Origin: a cyanobacterium PCC 7702
GTDB taxonomy: Bacteria; Cyanobacteriota; Cyanobacteriia; Cyanobacteriales; Nostocaceae
Length of the DNA: 64,000 nt
Reading direction: 5' to 3'
Assembly (NCBI GenBank): GCA_000332255.1
Contig: KB235926.1
Coordinates: 3,997,018 to 4,061,017 of the forward strand
Shown here: positions 1 through 10,159 of the stretch, piece after piece
Layout of the letters: each line of letters starts with the position of its first letter
Numbering within the stretch: position 1 is the stretch's first letter
Program-made: the position numbers and the translations under genes
Notes under the pieces: model-generated
What the model was told of the DNA's origin: nothing
The model's database searches: none
The model's input: the letters and a program-made list of their open reading frames with translations, nothing else

Positions 1-929
1 TGGATTTACTGCGATCGCTACCGCTCGGTCTTTACTTGGAACAACCGCAAACTTGGTTGCACAAACTCGACCCCCGAGTCAAATTTATTTGGTTGATGAG
101 CTTTCTAACAACCTACGTATATGCCAATAACTTCTGGCGCGTTCTTTTGGTGGTACTGTTAATCTTTGTGACCTTAGCAGCTCAGATTCCCAAGCGAGTT
201 TGGCAACAGCAAATGGGTTGGTTGTTGATGCTGTGTTTTTTTGTTTTAGCGGTCGCCGCCGTTAGTCCCGATGGCTTTAGTATAAAATATCAACCGCGCC
301 TACCAGCTTACGAGCATACCATTATTCCCAAATCAGAAGCAAAGCCTTCTACCGCACTATCTTCCTTGCTGAAAAACCATTCTGGCTACAGCTACGTGTT
401 GTGGGAAAAAGGTGCTATAAAAGTAACTCGCCGTTCCTTAGAATTGGCGATCGCCTTGAGTACTATTTTATTTACTGTTATCTACAGCACCAATTTGTAT
501 TTGCTCACCACCGCACCAGAAGAAATCACAGCTGCTATAGAAGACTTAATGCAACCCCTGCGCCGCTTCAACTTACCTGTTACTGAAATTACCCTGACTT
601 TAACTTTGTCTTTGCGGTTTATACCTTTGGTTCTCGAAGAAGTGCAAAATTTATTTCGTTCGGTAATGACAAGGGCAATTAATTGGAAAAAGTTAGGATT
701 AAAAGGAGCAGTTAAAGTCTGGATGTTAGTAGCAGAGAGATTACTAGAAAATTTGCTCCTGCGCGCCGAGCAAATGGCCAATGCAATGATGGTACGCGGT
801 TTTACTAGCCCCAACGAACATCGAGTGCAATGGCACGAATTACGACTCACCCCAAAAGATTGGCTGGCTATTGTCATTTTAATCTTTTTTTGGGGACTGC
901 GTTTGGCCATCGGTACGGAAATTCAATAG
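1..929 (+). CDS. EcfT/CbiQ-family energy-coupling transporter transmembrane protein (5' end cut by one base)
   Basis: This is a membrane component of an ECF-type (cobalt/vitamin) ABC importer or a stand-alone cyanobacterial relative. The frame is open to base 1. The first two bases are TG followed by codons reading DLLRSLPLGLYLEQPQTWLHK, so the start ATG begins one base before the window and the protein is about 309 residues. The N-terminal LDPRVK motif (just after residue 20) and the conserved RFIPLVLEEVQ and RAEQMANAMMVRGF stretches (the cytoplasmic coupling region of EcfT) identify the family. Several hydrophobic helices flank a polar insertion. No ATPase (EcfA) or substrate-binding partner lies within the window, so the substrate cannot be deduced. 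A shorter TTG start at 36 is possible but would remove the conserved N-terminus. Confidence 0.85.
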   Translation, partial: DLLRSLPLGLYLEQPQTWLHKLDPRVKFIWLMSFLTTYVYANNFWRVLLVVLLIFVTLAAQIPKRVWQQQMGWLLMLCFFVLAVAAVSPDGFSIKYQPRLPAYEHTIIPKSEAKPSTALSSLLKNHSGYSYVLWEKGAIKVTRRSLELAIALSTILFTVIYSTNLYLLTTAPEEITAAIEDLMQPLRRFNLPVTEITLTLTLSLRFIPLVLEEVQNLFRSVMTRAINWKKLGLKGAVKVWMLVAERLLENLLLRAEQMANAMMVRGFTSPNEHRVQWHELRLTPKDWLAIVILIFFWGLRLAIGTEIQ

Positions 930-1241
930 GTGCTGTGTGCTTGTAACGTTTCTTTCCATCTCAGATTACTTAAGTCCTTGCCAGAAACTATAGTGTTTGC
1001 TAAGGAAGCGATCGCTAAGTGCAAATACCCCAGCAGTACACACACGAGCATGGAAATCAAACTTACTTCTGGTTCTGAAGCTGTTACAAACCACTTTATA
1101 AAGAAGTAGTAATTTTATACAAAGTTTTTGTAAAGCAATTATATTCTTTTTACAAAGGTAACGAAGACCCGTTGGACAAATTACCGTAATAATACTTAAA
1201 ATGCTTTAGCTGTGTTTCACGCGTAAACAATCTTTAACAAC
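930..1241. other. AT-rich spacer without a gene
   Basis: The 312 bases between the EcfT gene and the dioxygenase-like gene hold no credible reading frame. The sequence is AT-rich, with a run of TACAAAG-like words around 1110-1160 and one HIP1-like site near 1008. I see no clear terminator hairpin for the upstream gene and no confident promoter for the downstream one. Confidence 0.5.
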
Positions 1242-2129
1242 ATGAATATAAACACTATTGTCCAACGCTTACGCAAGAGAGTTTTAAGAAAAGTATACCA
1301 ATTATCGTTCTTACAAAATCAGTCCGAGCAAAACTACCTAGCAGCGACGGAAAAGCATAGTTGTTTTTTACCTGCAATTTCTACCAATGATTTAATTTTA
1401 GTAGAGACTATTAAAAGAGAAGGCGTGGCGATAACTTCCCTAGATGCGCTATCTATTACTTCCACAGAAAAAATGTTACAAGCAGCACAAAATCTCATGC
1501 CAAAAATACCAAGAAATGTTTGTGGAGACAAAAGAAAATATGTAGTCCATGCTACTGCTGAGCAAATGCTAGCAAATCCAGAAATTTTTCTTTGGGGACT
1601 GCAAGAACGTCTGCTGAATATAGTCGAACATTATATTGGCTTGCCTGTAGCCTACCACGGTGCATATTTTCGCAGAGATCTTGCCAATCAAGTAGAACGA
1701 AAATCCAGGTTATGGCATATAGATACAGAAGACAGAAAAATTCTGAAAATAATTGTTTACCTTCACAACATAGATGAAGATGGCGGTCCTTTTCAATATA
1801 TTCCCCAGTATTTAACAGATATAGTTGCCAAATCTTTGAAATACAAGTACGGATATATAAGTCAAAAAAGAATGCGAACAGCTTTACCGCCATCTTATTG
1901 GAAATCATGCCACGGAAATGCAGGTACGGTAATTTTCGCTGCTACTGCTAGTGTGTTTCACAGAGGCAAAATTCCGACTAAATCTGATAGATTTACAATC
2001 TTTTTCGATTATACTTCTCGCCAACCCAAATATCCTTTTTATTGTAATTCTTCCCTAATTCGAGATAATTTGCTGTCGCTTGCTTCCAATTTTTACGAAC
2101 AACAAAAGCAGTGTGTTTTTTGGTTATAA
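1242..2129 (+). CDS. phytanoyl-CoA/2-oxoglutarate Fe(II) dioxygenase-like protein
   Basis: A 295-residue protein with the facial triad expected of Fe(II)/2-oxoglutarate oxygenases: H159-x-D161 in LWHIDTED and a distal H240 in VFHRGKIP, followed ten residues later by R250 in RFTIFF, the usual position of the 2-oxoglutarate-binding arginine. The central GGPFQYIP stretch fits the phytanoyl-CoA hydroxylase-like fold. The start ATG at 1242 is the first of the frame. The substrate is unknown: neighbours (EcfT, DMT permease) give no pathway. It stands alone and faces the DMT permease gene tail to tail. The assignment rests on motif spacing only; closer family placement would need a profile search. 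Confidence 0.6.
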   Translation: MNINTIVQRLRKRVLRKVYQLSFLQNQSEQNYLAATEKHSCFLPAISTNDLILVETIKREGVAITSLDALSITSTEKMLQAAQNLMPKIPRNVCGDKRKYVVHATAEQMLANPEIFLWGLQERLLNIVEHYIGLPVAYHGAYFRRDLANQVERKSRLWHIDTEDRKILKIIVYLHNIDEDGGPFQYIPQYLTDIVAKSLKYKYGYISQKRMRTALPPSYWKSCHGNAGTVIFAATASVFHRGKIPTKSDRFTIFFDYTSRQPKYPFYCNSSLIRDNLLSLASNFYEQQKQCVFWL

Positions 2130-2210
2130 AAGTACTGCAGTTGACCAAACATGCTTGCTGTTTAGAAAGCAAAACTTTGAACCACAACTTCTGCAAACAA
2201 GTATTTTATT

Positions 2211-3092
2211 CTACTGAAAGTTAAATAATAACACTATTCCCGCGATCGCCATCACTACACCAACTATTGCTCTGCAAGTAACTTCCTCACCCAAATAAAT
2301 AGCGATCGCAGTTGCAAAGACGGGACTGGTTTGTAGCAAGGTAGAAGCTATTCCTGCAGTTGTGTACTTTAGTGCTATCTGTTGTAACCAAATTCCTAGA
2401 TAAGTTCCACAAAAAGCTGCAAAGAAAATTGTGAATATTAGTGGTGCTGATTTCCACTTCCATAAGAGCGTGATTGTGTTCCTGGAGCGATCGAGAAACA
2501 TCCACATCGGTAAAATCAAGACTCCTGCACTCAATCGCCACAAAGCAGCCCATAAAGGACTAATATCGGTATAGGCAAATGCTGCACGGGAAAAAATGGT
2601 TCCCAAAGCGTTTGTGATTGCTGTTACCAAACCCAAACCTATTCCTCGCCACAGATGAGGAGAAGCACCTTCGCCAAGCGTTCCTGTTTCCAGAGTACTG
2701 GAGTTGGGAGTGCGTTCTGTGACTACCCAAGCAACTCCCACGACCGTTAGTAAAATACCGCACCAAGCGTTTACATTGAGTTGTTCTTGCAGAAAAACCA
2801 TCGCCGCGATCGCCGCCAAAGGTGGAGCCAACATTCCCAGCAACAAAGCACGACGCGCCCCCAATATATTTATTGTAGCAAAGAAAGCCGTATCTCCCAA
2901 ACCAATGCCAGTGACCCCACTACACACCAGCAGAAACAAAGCAAGGGGAGAAATAACAGGAAATTCCTCACCGCCAAGCACAATAGTCAACAACAACAAA
3001 GCGATCGCAACTATACCTTTAATTAAGTTCAGCTGTAACGGCGGAATTCGCTCTCCTAAACGCCCGTACAACACAGAAGCGATCGCCCACAA
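2211..3092 (-). CDS. EamA/DMT-family membrane transporter
   Basis: A small-molecule permease of the drug/metabolite transporter superfamily with about ten hydrophobic helices arranged as two EamA repeats (the second beginning near WRGIGLGLVTAITNALG). The annotated TTG start at 3092 falls inside the first helix. The frame stays open to 3158 and encodes the family-typical GEIAALSAACLWAIASV segment, yet contains no ATG, GTG or TTG upstream of 3092. A good ribosome site AAAGGAG (3170-3164, minus strand) sits just before two in-frame ATT codons at 3158 and 3155, so translation may start with AUU. Substrate unknown. Convergent with the dioxygenase-like gene. Confidence 0.8.
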   Translation of the reverse strand: MWAIASVLYGRLGERIPPLQLNLIKGIVAIALLLLTIVLGGEEFPVISPLALFLLVCSGVTGIGLGDTAFFATINILGARRALLLGMLAPPLAAIAAMVFLQEQLNVNAWCGILLTVVGVAWVVTERTPNSSTLETGTLGEGASPHLWRGIGLGLVTAITNALGTIFSRAAFAYTDISPLWAALWRLSAGVLILPMWMFLDRSRNTITLLWKWKSAPLIFTIFFAAFCGTYLGIWLQQIALKYTTAGIASTLLQTSPVFATAIAIYLGEEVTCRAIVGVVMAIAGIVLLFNFQ

Positions 3093-3428
3093 ACAAGCAG
3101 CAGATAAAGCTGCTATTTCACCCTTCCACGCTAATTTTGAAAAAATATTAAAAATAATCTTGACTCCTTTACAAATACTAAATAATTTTCATATTTTTAT
3201 GATCGATACCCTTATAAAGGTTAGCACTCTGTGGTCTTTGCTGCTAATTTTCAGAGGCTAAACATTAGCACTCAAACAACTCAACTGCTAAAACTTTACT
3301 GCTATTTATGACCGATGATAAAGAAACAAATCATTCCTTTCTCAGATGCAATTTTTGGTTGGGAACATATCATTATTGAATATACTCTTCTATACATAAC
3401 AACTAATTAATTCCGGGGAGGTAAAAAT
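3093..3428. other. spacer with divergent upstream regions
   Basis: This stretch separates the divergent DMT permease and the small conserved gene at 3429. Its left part (to about 3158) is probably coding for the permease N-terminus. The right part holds a clear ribosome binding site, GGGGAGGT (3415-3422), for the gene at 3429. I see no confident promoter elements or structured RNA. Confidence 0.4.
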
Positions 3429-3770
3429 ATGAAATACACTTTTGATATTGTGGGAGTATCTCCAATTTTGAACTTCTTCGCTCATCAACAACAGACACTG
3501 CAAAAACCACAAAATAAAGGAGTTGAATACATCGCCACCCACAAGTGTACCCTGGATGCACTGATAGAATCTGTGGAACCAGTACCGCGAAAATGGGGTT
3601 GGGATCAAGACGAAGTTGTTGGTACAGTTATCGATTTTTGGGTCAATAACTCAGACAGCGTTCGTTACTGGAAAATACGTTTGAACGATGCAGGTAAAGA
3701 GAACTTATTAGTAGCAAGAATTGCAGATATTATGGCATTAAAAGCTGAATTTGAACACTTGTTAGATTGA
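3429..3770 (+). CDS. conserved hypothetical protein, 113 residues
   Basis: A small soluble acidic protein with no signal peptide or membrane segment. It starts at an ATG preceded by a strong GGGGAGG ribosome site, which supports real translation. The sequence is not low-complexity: it has a central PRKWGWDQDEVVGTVIDFWVNN segment and a charged C-terminus (KAEFEHLLD). I do not recognise a catalytic motif and assign no function. It lies alone, divergent from the DMT permease and convergent with the glycosyltransferase gene. Confidence 0.7.
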   Translation: MKYTFDIVGVSPILNFFAHQQQTLQKPQNKGVEYIATHKCTLDALIESVEPVPRKWGWDQDEVVGTVIDFWVNNSDSVRYWKIRLNDAGKENLLVARIADIMALKAEFEHLLD

Positions 3771-3801
3771 GTATTTGTATGTGGGTAAAAATCCTGAGAA
3801 A

Positions 3802-5592
3802 TTAACAAATTTCAAACTGAGGAGCCCGCAAAGATAAATTAGGATTGTAAAAAGGATCTACTCCTAAGATCTGGAAGTAGTCCCGCCACTTTTTGTCTAG
3901 CCTATTCCTTTCTTCAGATTTTACTCCCTTTTGCCTGCTAACTGATTCATAGTGAATTAATTGAGCATAAGGTGTGACTGTATTGCGATATCCAGCTTGG
4001 TAGGCTTTTAAACATAAATCAACGTCGTTGTAATTGAGGGGAAAATCCTCGTCCATTCCTCCCAACTGCTCAAATACGTGTTTTCGCATCATCAAACAAG
4101 CAGCGGTAACAGCTAAGTAATTGCGGTTGACAATATTTGAACAAAAATAACCGGAATATTCGCCATCAAAACCGTAGAAAGCATGACACGGGTTTCCATC
4201 CAAAATTAGCACTCCTACATGCTGTATTCTGCCATCTGGAAATAAAAGTTTTGCACCAACAGCGCCAATTTCTTTTTGTTGTGCAAATTCCAACATCGAT
4301 TCTAGCCAGTCAGGAGCAAGCACTTGCGTATCATCATTTAGCAACAATAGAAACTCTCCTTTCGCTTTCGCTGCACCTTTGTTGATTCGCATCGAGAAAT
4401 TAAAAGGTTGTGGGCAACGAACCAATTCTAAATTATCAATGACTGTTATTCTGTTGAGAATTTCCTCGGGAAGATCGTAACCATCTACTACAATCAGCTC
4501 GAAGTTTCGATAAGTACTCAGCTGCTGAATGCTGCGAATGCAATTCTCCAGCAAACACAAAGAACCAAAAGGAGTATCTATGGTTCTGCCAGCACTGGGA
4601 ATGATAATACTAACTAGGGGATTGCCAATAATGTGGCGCCGAACTCTATAAATACCAGGATAAGCTGTTTCCTCCACACGCCCTGGATAAGAACTGCGCT
4701 CTAACATAGATTCTAAGGCTTTTTTGCCAGCGGCGTAAGCCCAGGGCTTAGCCTGGTAACCAGAAGCAGCGGAACTAGAGATACTGCGCCAGTGGTAAAG
4801 TATTTTGGGAATGTGGTAAATATTTTTAGTTTTTTCTACCACCCGCAATGCTAAATCGTAGTCTTGCGAACCGTCATACTCGCTACGAAAACCGCCAACT
4901 GCACGAACAATACTAGTCCTGTAAACGCTAAGATGACAGGTGTACATGCAAGAATAAAGGTATTCTGGCGACCAATCTGGTTTAAAATGCGGTGAAAATC
5001 GCTTTCCCTTGGCGTCTATTTTATCTTCATCGCTATAAATAAAATCGGCATCTGGATGCTGGTTAATTAATTTAGCATTTTCAAATAAAGCATCAATTGT
5101 TAATTCATCATCGTGGTCTAAAAAAGCAACGTAATCTCCTGTTGCTAATTCTAAAGCTGAATTACTAGCAGCCGAAATATTACCATTTTCTGTGCGAAAT
5201 ATAACTTTTATGCGGGGATCGATTTGACTGTAATGAGTCAGTAGCGAACGAATATAAGGATAGGTAGAAGCATCATCAGCAATACAAAGTTCCCAGTTGC
5301 TATAGATTTGCGCGCGCACCGATGCAATGGCCTTTTCTAGCCATCGCGCCTCGACGTTGTAAACAGGTACAACAATTGAAAATTTTGGATGCAGCTGCCA
5401 CTGAGAAATTTGATTTTGAGCAGCTAAAATAGCTTGCGGTGTTAAGGTTTCTCTTCGAATCTTTTTTTGGTATGCTATCTGAGTCTTGAGTTGAAATACA
5501 AGACTTTGATAGAGAAAATGTAATACTCCTAAAAAGCCTCGTCGCTGAAAAATACGTTTGAGCTTTTCAAGACGATGATTTGTCAGCTGCAT
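3802..5592 (-). CDS. tandem-domain family 2 glycosyltransferase
   Basis: A 596-residue protein with two GT-A (GT2) domains. The first starts near residue 71 (FSIVVPVYN), carries the metal-binding D159-H-D-D162 and SQDYDL at 242-247. The second starts near residue 326 (PLVSIIIPSAGR), carries N419-D-D421 and YNDVDL at 521-526. Both halves keep nucleotide-sugar-binding features, so both may be active. The enzyme probably adds two sugars to a lipopolysaccharide or exopolysaccharide chain. No membrane helix is evident apart from a basic N-terminus with short hydrophobic stretches. It follows the GT4 gene by 7 bases on the same strand, most likely in one operon with gmd. Confidence 0.88.
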   Translation of the reverse strand: MQLTNHRLEKLKRIFQRRGFLGVLHFLYQSLVFQLKTQIAYQKKIRRETLTPQAILAAQNQISQWQLHPKFSIVVPVYNVEARWLEKAIASVRAQIYSNWELCIADDASTYPYIRSLLTHYSQIDPRIKVIFRTENGNISAASNSALELATGDYVAFLDHDDELTIDALFENAKLINQHPDADFIYSDEDKIDAKGKRFSPHFKPDWSPEYLYSCMYTCHLSVYRTSIVRAVGGFRSEYDGSQDYDLALRVVEKTKNIYHIPKILYHWRSISSSAASGYQAKPWAYAAGKKALESMLERSSYPGRVEETAYPGIYRVRRHIIGNPLVSIIIPSAGRTIDTPFGSLCLLENCIRSIQQLSTYRNFELIVVDGYDLPEEILNRITVIDNLELVRCPQPFNFSMRINKGAAKAKGEFLLLLNDDTQVLAPDWLESMLEFAQQKEIGAVGAKLLFPDGRIQHVGVLILDGNPCHAFYGFDGEYSGYFCSNIVNRNYLAVTAACLMMRKHVFEQLGGMDEDFPLNYNDVDLCLKAYQAGYRNTVTPYAQLIHYESVSRQKGVKSEERNRLDKKWRDYFQILGVDPFYNPNLSLRAPQFEIC

Positions 5593-5599
5593 GAATTTT

Positions 5600-6907
5600 T
5601 TAAAATGTTTTTCGAGGTAATATATTTTTCTTGATTTTTAGCCATTGATTTCTCAATTGCCAAAATTTACTGTTTTCCATTTGTTTCATGACAGTTTGTA
5701 ATCTGTAAATTTCTGCCTTTTGGGATTGCAATTCTGTTTTCATTTGTGCAATATCTGAAGCATTGTGCATGTTATGCATGATATATTCTAACCTTTTTTT
5801 TATTTTTGCTCCTATTTTTTGGGGATTTAATTCAGATTGAACGTCTTGGGCTGCTTTGGCACCGATTTGAAGAGCTTCTTGGTAGTTATGAAATACGTAT
5901 TGCATTAAAGATGCAGCATGTTCAGTATCTGGTTCCGCCCAGACACTTCCTTTTTGGTAACAGCCATAATCTTTTGTTAATTCTTTTAAAGAGTATTTAA
6001 CAAGAAAGCTATTGCCTACATTCATAAATTCAGTATTAGCTGAATAGCCGGTTGCAATTACTGGTTTACCATAAAACATTGCTTCTGCCATTGTTAGTCC
6101 AAATCCTTCGGAACGATGCAAAGACACGTAGCAATTACAGTGAAAAATTAATGCATTTATTTCTGTTTTGAGTAAGTAATTTTCTAACAATTTGATGTTT
6201 TGAAAATCTGCTACTGCTGCTTTTAATTGCTGTAATTCTTTGGGGTAATATCTAGAGTTAGAAAATTTAATCACCAGCAAGACATCTTGATTTTTTTTAC
6301 CAAAGGCTCGTTGAAATGCTTCAATTACTGCTAGGGGATTTTTTCGTTCAAAAACGCTAGAAAAATCAAAGATAAATAGAAAAATAAATTTATTTTCTGG
6401 CAATTCTAATGCTTGTTTGGGAAGAGAAGGTTGAGAAAGAGAAATGCTGTGCATAAACTTGAGCACGGGAAGAAAAGAAAAAGGAGCGATCGCTTCTGCA
6501 CAATAATTACTTGGAGTCCATATTTCATGAAAAAGATTAAAAGCAGGTAGCCATTGTTGAGGAAATTCAGGAAGTTCCCATGCCCAATAACCGATATTGT
6601 ACTTTCCTCGAAAATAATCAGGACTGATGGAATTGATAAAAGTATGTATCACATCGGCATTAACTTGCACAATATTAATTGGATGAGGATTGTCTGGCGA
6701 GAAATCAGTGTAACTACAATCCAGCTTTCTGTGCATGGTATTAAAATTGCAGTTGTTAATTACAAACGGAATACCAGCAGCTTGTATAGCTCTAATTGTT
6801 CCTCTGACTCCTTCACCCAGTCCAAATTCACTGTTGACATAACCTGAAATATTAACACCAAGGGAAGCATGGGTAGCGTCAGTGGAAATTTCAGGTTTTG
6901 ATGGCAT
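5600..6907 (-). CDS. family 4 (GT-B) glycosyltransferase
   Basis: A 435-residue retaining GT-B enzyme. The signature EX7E motif is E267-GFGLTMAE-275, followed by YGKPVIATGYSAN, the sugar-nucleotide-binding region. The N-terminal half starts with a GVNISGYVNSEFGLGEGVR stretch seen in cyanobacterial surface-polysaccharide transferases. A coiled coil (about 385-412) and a basic SKFWQLRNQWLKIKK tail may attach it to the membrane. It lies between gmd and the GT2 gene, so a GDP-sugar donor is plausible but not shown. Base composition is noticeably AT-richer than the flanking housekeeping genes, as is common in surface-sugar loci. Confidence 0.88.
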   Translation of the reverse strand: MPSKPEISTDATHASLGVNISGYVNSEFGLGEGVRGTIRAIQAAGIPFVINNCNFNTMHRKLDCSYTDFSPDNPHPINIVQVNADVIHTFINSISPDYFRGKYNIGYWAWELPEFPQQWLPAFNLFHEIWTPSNYCAEAIAPFSFLPVLKFMHSISLSQPSLPKQALELPENKFIFLFIFDFSSVFERKNPLAVIEAFQRAFGKKNQDVLLVIKFSNSRYYPKELQQLKAAVADFQNIKLLENYLLKTEINALIFHCNCYVSLHRSEGFGLTMAEAMFYGKPVIATGYSANTEFMNVGNSFLVKYSLKELTKDYGCYQKGSVWAEPDTEHAASLMQYVFHNYQEALQIGAKAAQDVQSELNPQKIGAKIKKRLEYIMHNMHNASDIAQMKTELQSQKAEIYRLQTVMKQMENSKFWQLRNQWLKIKKNILPRKTF

Positions 6908-7003
6908 GTGTTTGGCTCCTATTTTATTTTCACCAGCTATGGCTACAGCACCAAATTTGTAAGAGCGTTATCCGGATCGAACTAATCATCTTTTACTAAG
7001 AAA

Positions 7004-7972
7004 CTACTTATTATCGCTCAATTCCTTTAAGTCATGATCGACCATTATTTCTACTAACTGTTGAAAGGAATGTTGGGGTTTCCAGCCTAATCGTGTTTGA
7101 ATTTTTTCAATAGAGCCTACTAATTGTACCGGTTCATCTGGACGGTAGAAAGCGGGGTCAACGGACACATAATCTTGCCAATTTAATCCCACACAATTAA
7201 AAGCACATTCCACCAGTTCTCGTACCGAGTGAGTTTCACCGCTAGCAATAATATAGTCATCTGGTTGCTGTTGCTGGAGCATCAACCACATAGCGTAGAC
7301 TGCATCTTTGGCGTAGCACCAGTCGCGCCTTGCATCTAAATTACCAAGTTTTAATTCATTGGCTAAACCTAGTTTAATCATCGCTGCAGTACGCGTAATT
7401 TTGCGAAATACGAATTCTGTTCCCCGACGGGGGGATTCGTGGGTATAGGTGATACCGCAGCAACCAAATAAGTTATATTGTTGGCGGTAGTTCACAGTCA
7501 TCCAGTGGGCGTAGGCCTTAGCAACACCGTAGGGATTGCGGGGACGAAAAGCAGTGCGTTCGGTTTGAGGAGATTCATCCGGTTGACCGAAGACCTCACT
7601 GCTGGAAGCTTGGTAAAATTTAGCGTCTGGTTTGCAGCGACGGATCGATTCTAGAAGTCGGGAAACACCAAGGGCTGTGTATTCAGCAGTCAAAGCTGGT
7701 TGAGTCCAAGACAAGGGAACGTAGCTTTGAGAAGCGAGGTTGTAGATTTCATCTGGTTGACAATCACTAACAACATCCATTAGCGAGGATTGGTCTAGCA
7801 GATCGCCCGAGACAATTTGAATTTGGTTAAATAGGTGACTGATGCGTTCTAAATTGCTGGTGCTGGAACGGCGAACTAAGCCATAAACTTGGTAGCCTTT
7901 TTCTAAAAGAATTTCAGCGAGGTAGGAACCATCTTGTCCCGTTAATCCGGTAATCAGGGCTTTTTTGGTCAT
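7004..7972 (-). CDS. gmd: GDP-mannose 4,6-dehydratase
   Basis: Converts GDP-mannose to GDP-4-keto-6-deoxymannose, the first committed step to GDP-fucose, GDP-rhamnose and related sugars, in the cytoplasm. The 322-residue SDR protein shows the NADP-binding G9-xx-G12-xx-G15 loop (TGLTGQDGSYL), the S125-E126 pair (SSSEVFG) and the catalytic Y148-xxx-K152 (YGVAKAY). I place the start at the ATG at 7972 (MTKKALITG); the longer frame begins with a non-ATG codon and an unrelated 26-residue leader. The epimerase/reductase needed to complete GDP-fucose is not in the window. It is upstream of the two glycosyltransferases on the same strand. Confidence 0.93.
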   Translation of the reverse strand: MTKKALITGLTGQDGSYLAEILLEKGYQVYGLVRRSSTSNLERISHLFNQIQIVSGDLLDQSSLMDVVSDCQPDEIYNLASQSYVPLSWTQPALTAEYTALGVSRLLESIRRCKPDAKFYQASSSEVFGQPDESPQTERTAFRPRNPYGVAKAYAHWMTVNYRQQYNLFGCCGITYTHESPRRGTEFVFRKITRTAAMIKLGLANELKLGNLDARRDWCYAKDAVYAMWLMLQQQQPDDYIIASGETHSVRELVECAFNCVGLNWQDYVSVDPAFYRPDEPVQLVGSIEKIQTRLGWKPQHSFQQLVEIMVDHDLKELSDNK

Positions 7973-8213
7973 ACTTGCGAGAAATAGGTTTAATAGGAAT
8001 ATATGCAGAAGTTGCATCCAAGCGCTACTACTCACTCTTTTTGCGGTCAACTTCCCGAGCAGATGAGTATAAAATTCTGCGCAGATAAGTTGGCGCTTTG
8101 TAGCTAGCTAGCGCAAGCTTCAGTTGCCAAAAGCGAGATAGCTAGGAAATAAACGTTTTTAACATTAAACCAAGCAACACCAAAATGTGTTTTTCTGAGG
8201 TATTAAGAAATAT

Positions 8214-9359
<1,146 letters not shown>

Positions 9360-9377
9360 TTATTGAAGCTAAGAATA

Positions 9378-9836
9378 TTAAAACGGTTCAGAAGAATCAT
9401 CGTCAATTTCAATTTCTGCATCCCATTTCGCTGACAGTACCTGTTCCATCATTGCTTCTATGGCGCTAGCGTTTAAGGAACGCTCCTTTTGTTCTTGCAT
9501 GGGGGTAGACAAAGGAATAAGTCGCAGGCAATTTCCTTCTTGCACTAAATCGAAGTAGGTTTGCTGTTGCGGTGATTGTTTCAATTCTAGGTAGTCGAAG
9601 CTGTAGACATTCAGATAAAGACTGTGGTTGGCTACTAGGGTAGACCGTCGCGGATTGGCAAATACTTCCATCACATCTCCTTCACCCTCACTTTGTAACT
9701 TGCCATCTTGGGTGTAGCTATAGCGCACGCGACCTAAATCTGCTAGCAGTCGCCGCATATCTAATTTATTTACAATTACACCCGTGTTGATGATGCACGG
9801 AGCTGGTATCTTACTTTCGGGTAGATGATGACTCAT
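9378..9836 (-). CDS. conserved hypothetical protein upstream of tgt
   Basis: A 152-residue soluble acidic protein with no signal peptide, membrane helix or catalytic motif I recognise. The middle (RVRYSYTQDGKLQSEGEGDVMEVFANPRR) looks like beta strands and the C-terminus is very acidic (EIEIDDDSSEPF). Translation starts at the ATG at 9836. It precedes tgt on the same strand with a 36-base spacer, which suggests coexpression, but I cannot infer a role in queuosine metabolism from the sequence. Confidence 0.65.
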   Translation of the reverse strand: MSHHLPESKIPAPCIINTGVIVNKLDMRRLLADLGRVRYSYTQDGKLQSEGEGDVMEVFANPRRSTLVANHSLYLNVYSFDYLELKQSPQQQTYFDLVQEGNCLRLIPLSTPMQEQKERSLNASAIEAMMEQVLSAKWDAEIEIDDDSSEPF

Positions 9837-10159
9837 GGTTCAATAACTTGACAAGCGCAGTTGGAACAAAGCTAAACATTCTATCTTATCACTTTTTCTC
9901 GCTCCTTAGGGAGCAATATCGAGCCCTAGCAATTTTAAGTATCCATTTATACGCAATTTCCCTCTCGCTGAGCTAAGCATAACAAAGTTTGTCAATGAAG
10001 TTTTGTTGTGTAATTAAATCTTATTTAAATTTTTAAGTAGTAATGTTAACTTTGATAACAGTATTGCTAGCATGATTGTGAAATAAACTACATCTTATAA
10101 CTTTCGATTCTAAATTATTATGGGTGCAATTTATCTTTGGGAAAATTAGCGTCACCAAT
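9837..10159. other. divergent spacer upstream of cobS
   Basis: An AT-rich spacer between the hypothetical gene and cobS. It contains a compact hairpin GCTCC-TTAG-GGAGC at 9901-9914. I looked for a cobalamin riboswitch upstream of cobS and saw no B12-box-like sequence. Upstream of the assigned ATG the cobS frame has an earlier GTG at 10124. Confidence 0.4.

Noticed and set aside
2704-3261. 185-codon plus-strand frame across the DMT permease gene
   Set aside because: Antisense shadow of a clear membrane protein; Lys/Thr/Pro-rich product without domains.
9837-10159. Possible cobalamin riboswitch upstream of cobS
   Set aside because: No B12-box or conserved core could be read; only a simple GCTCC/GGAGC hairpin is present.
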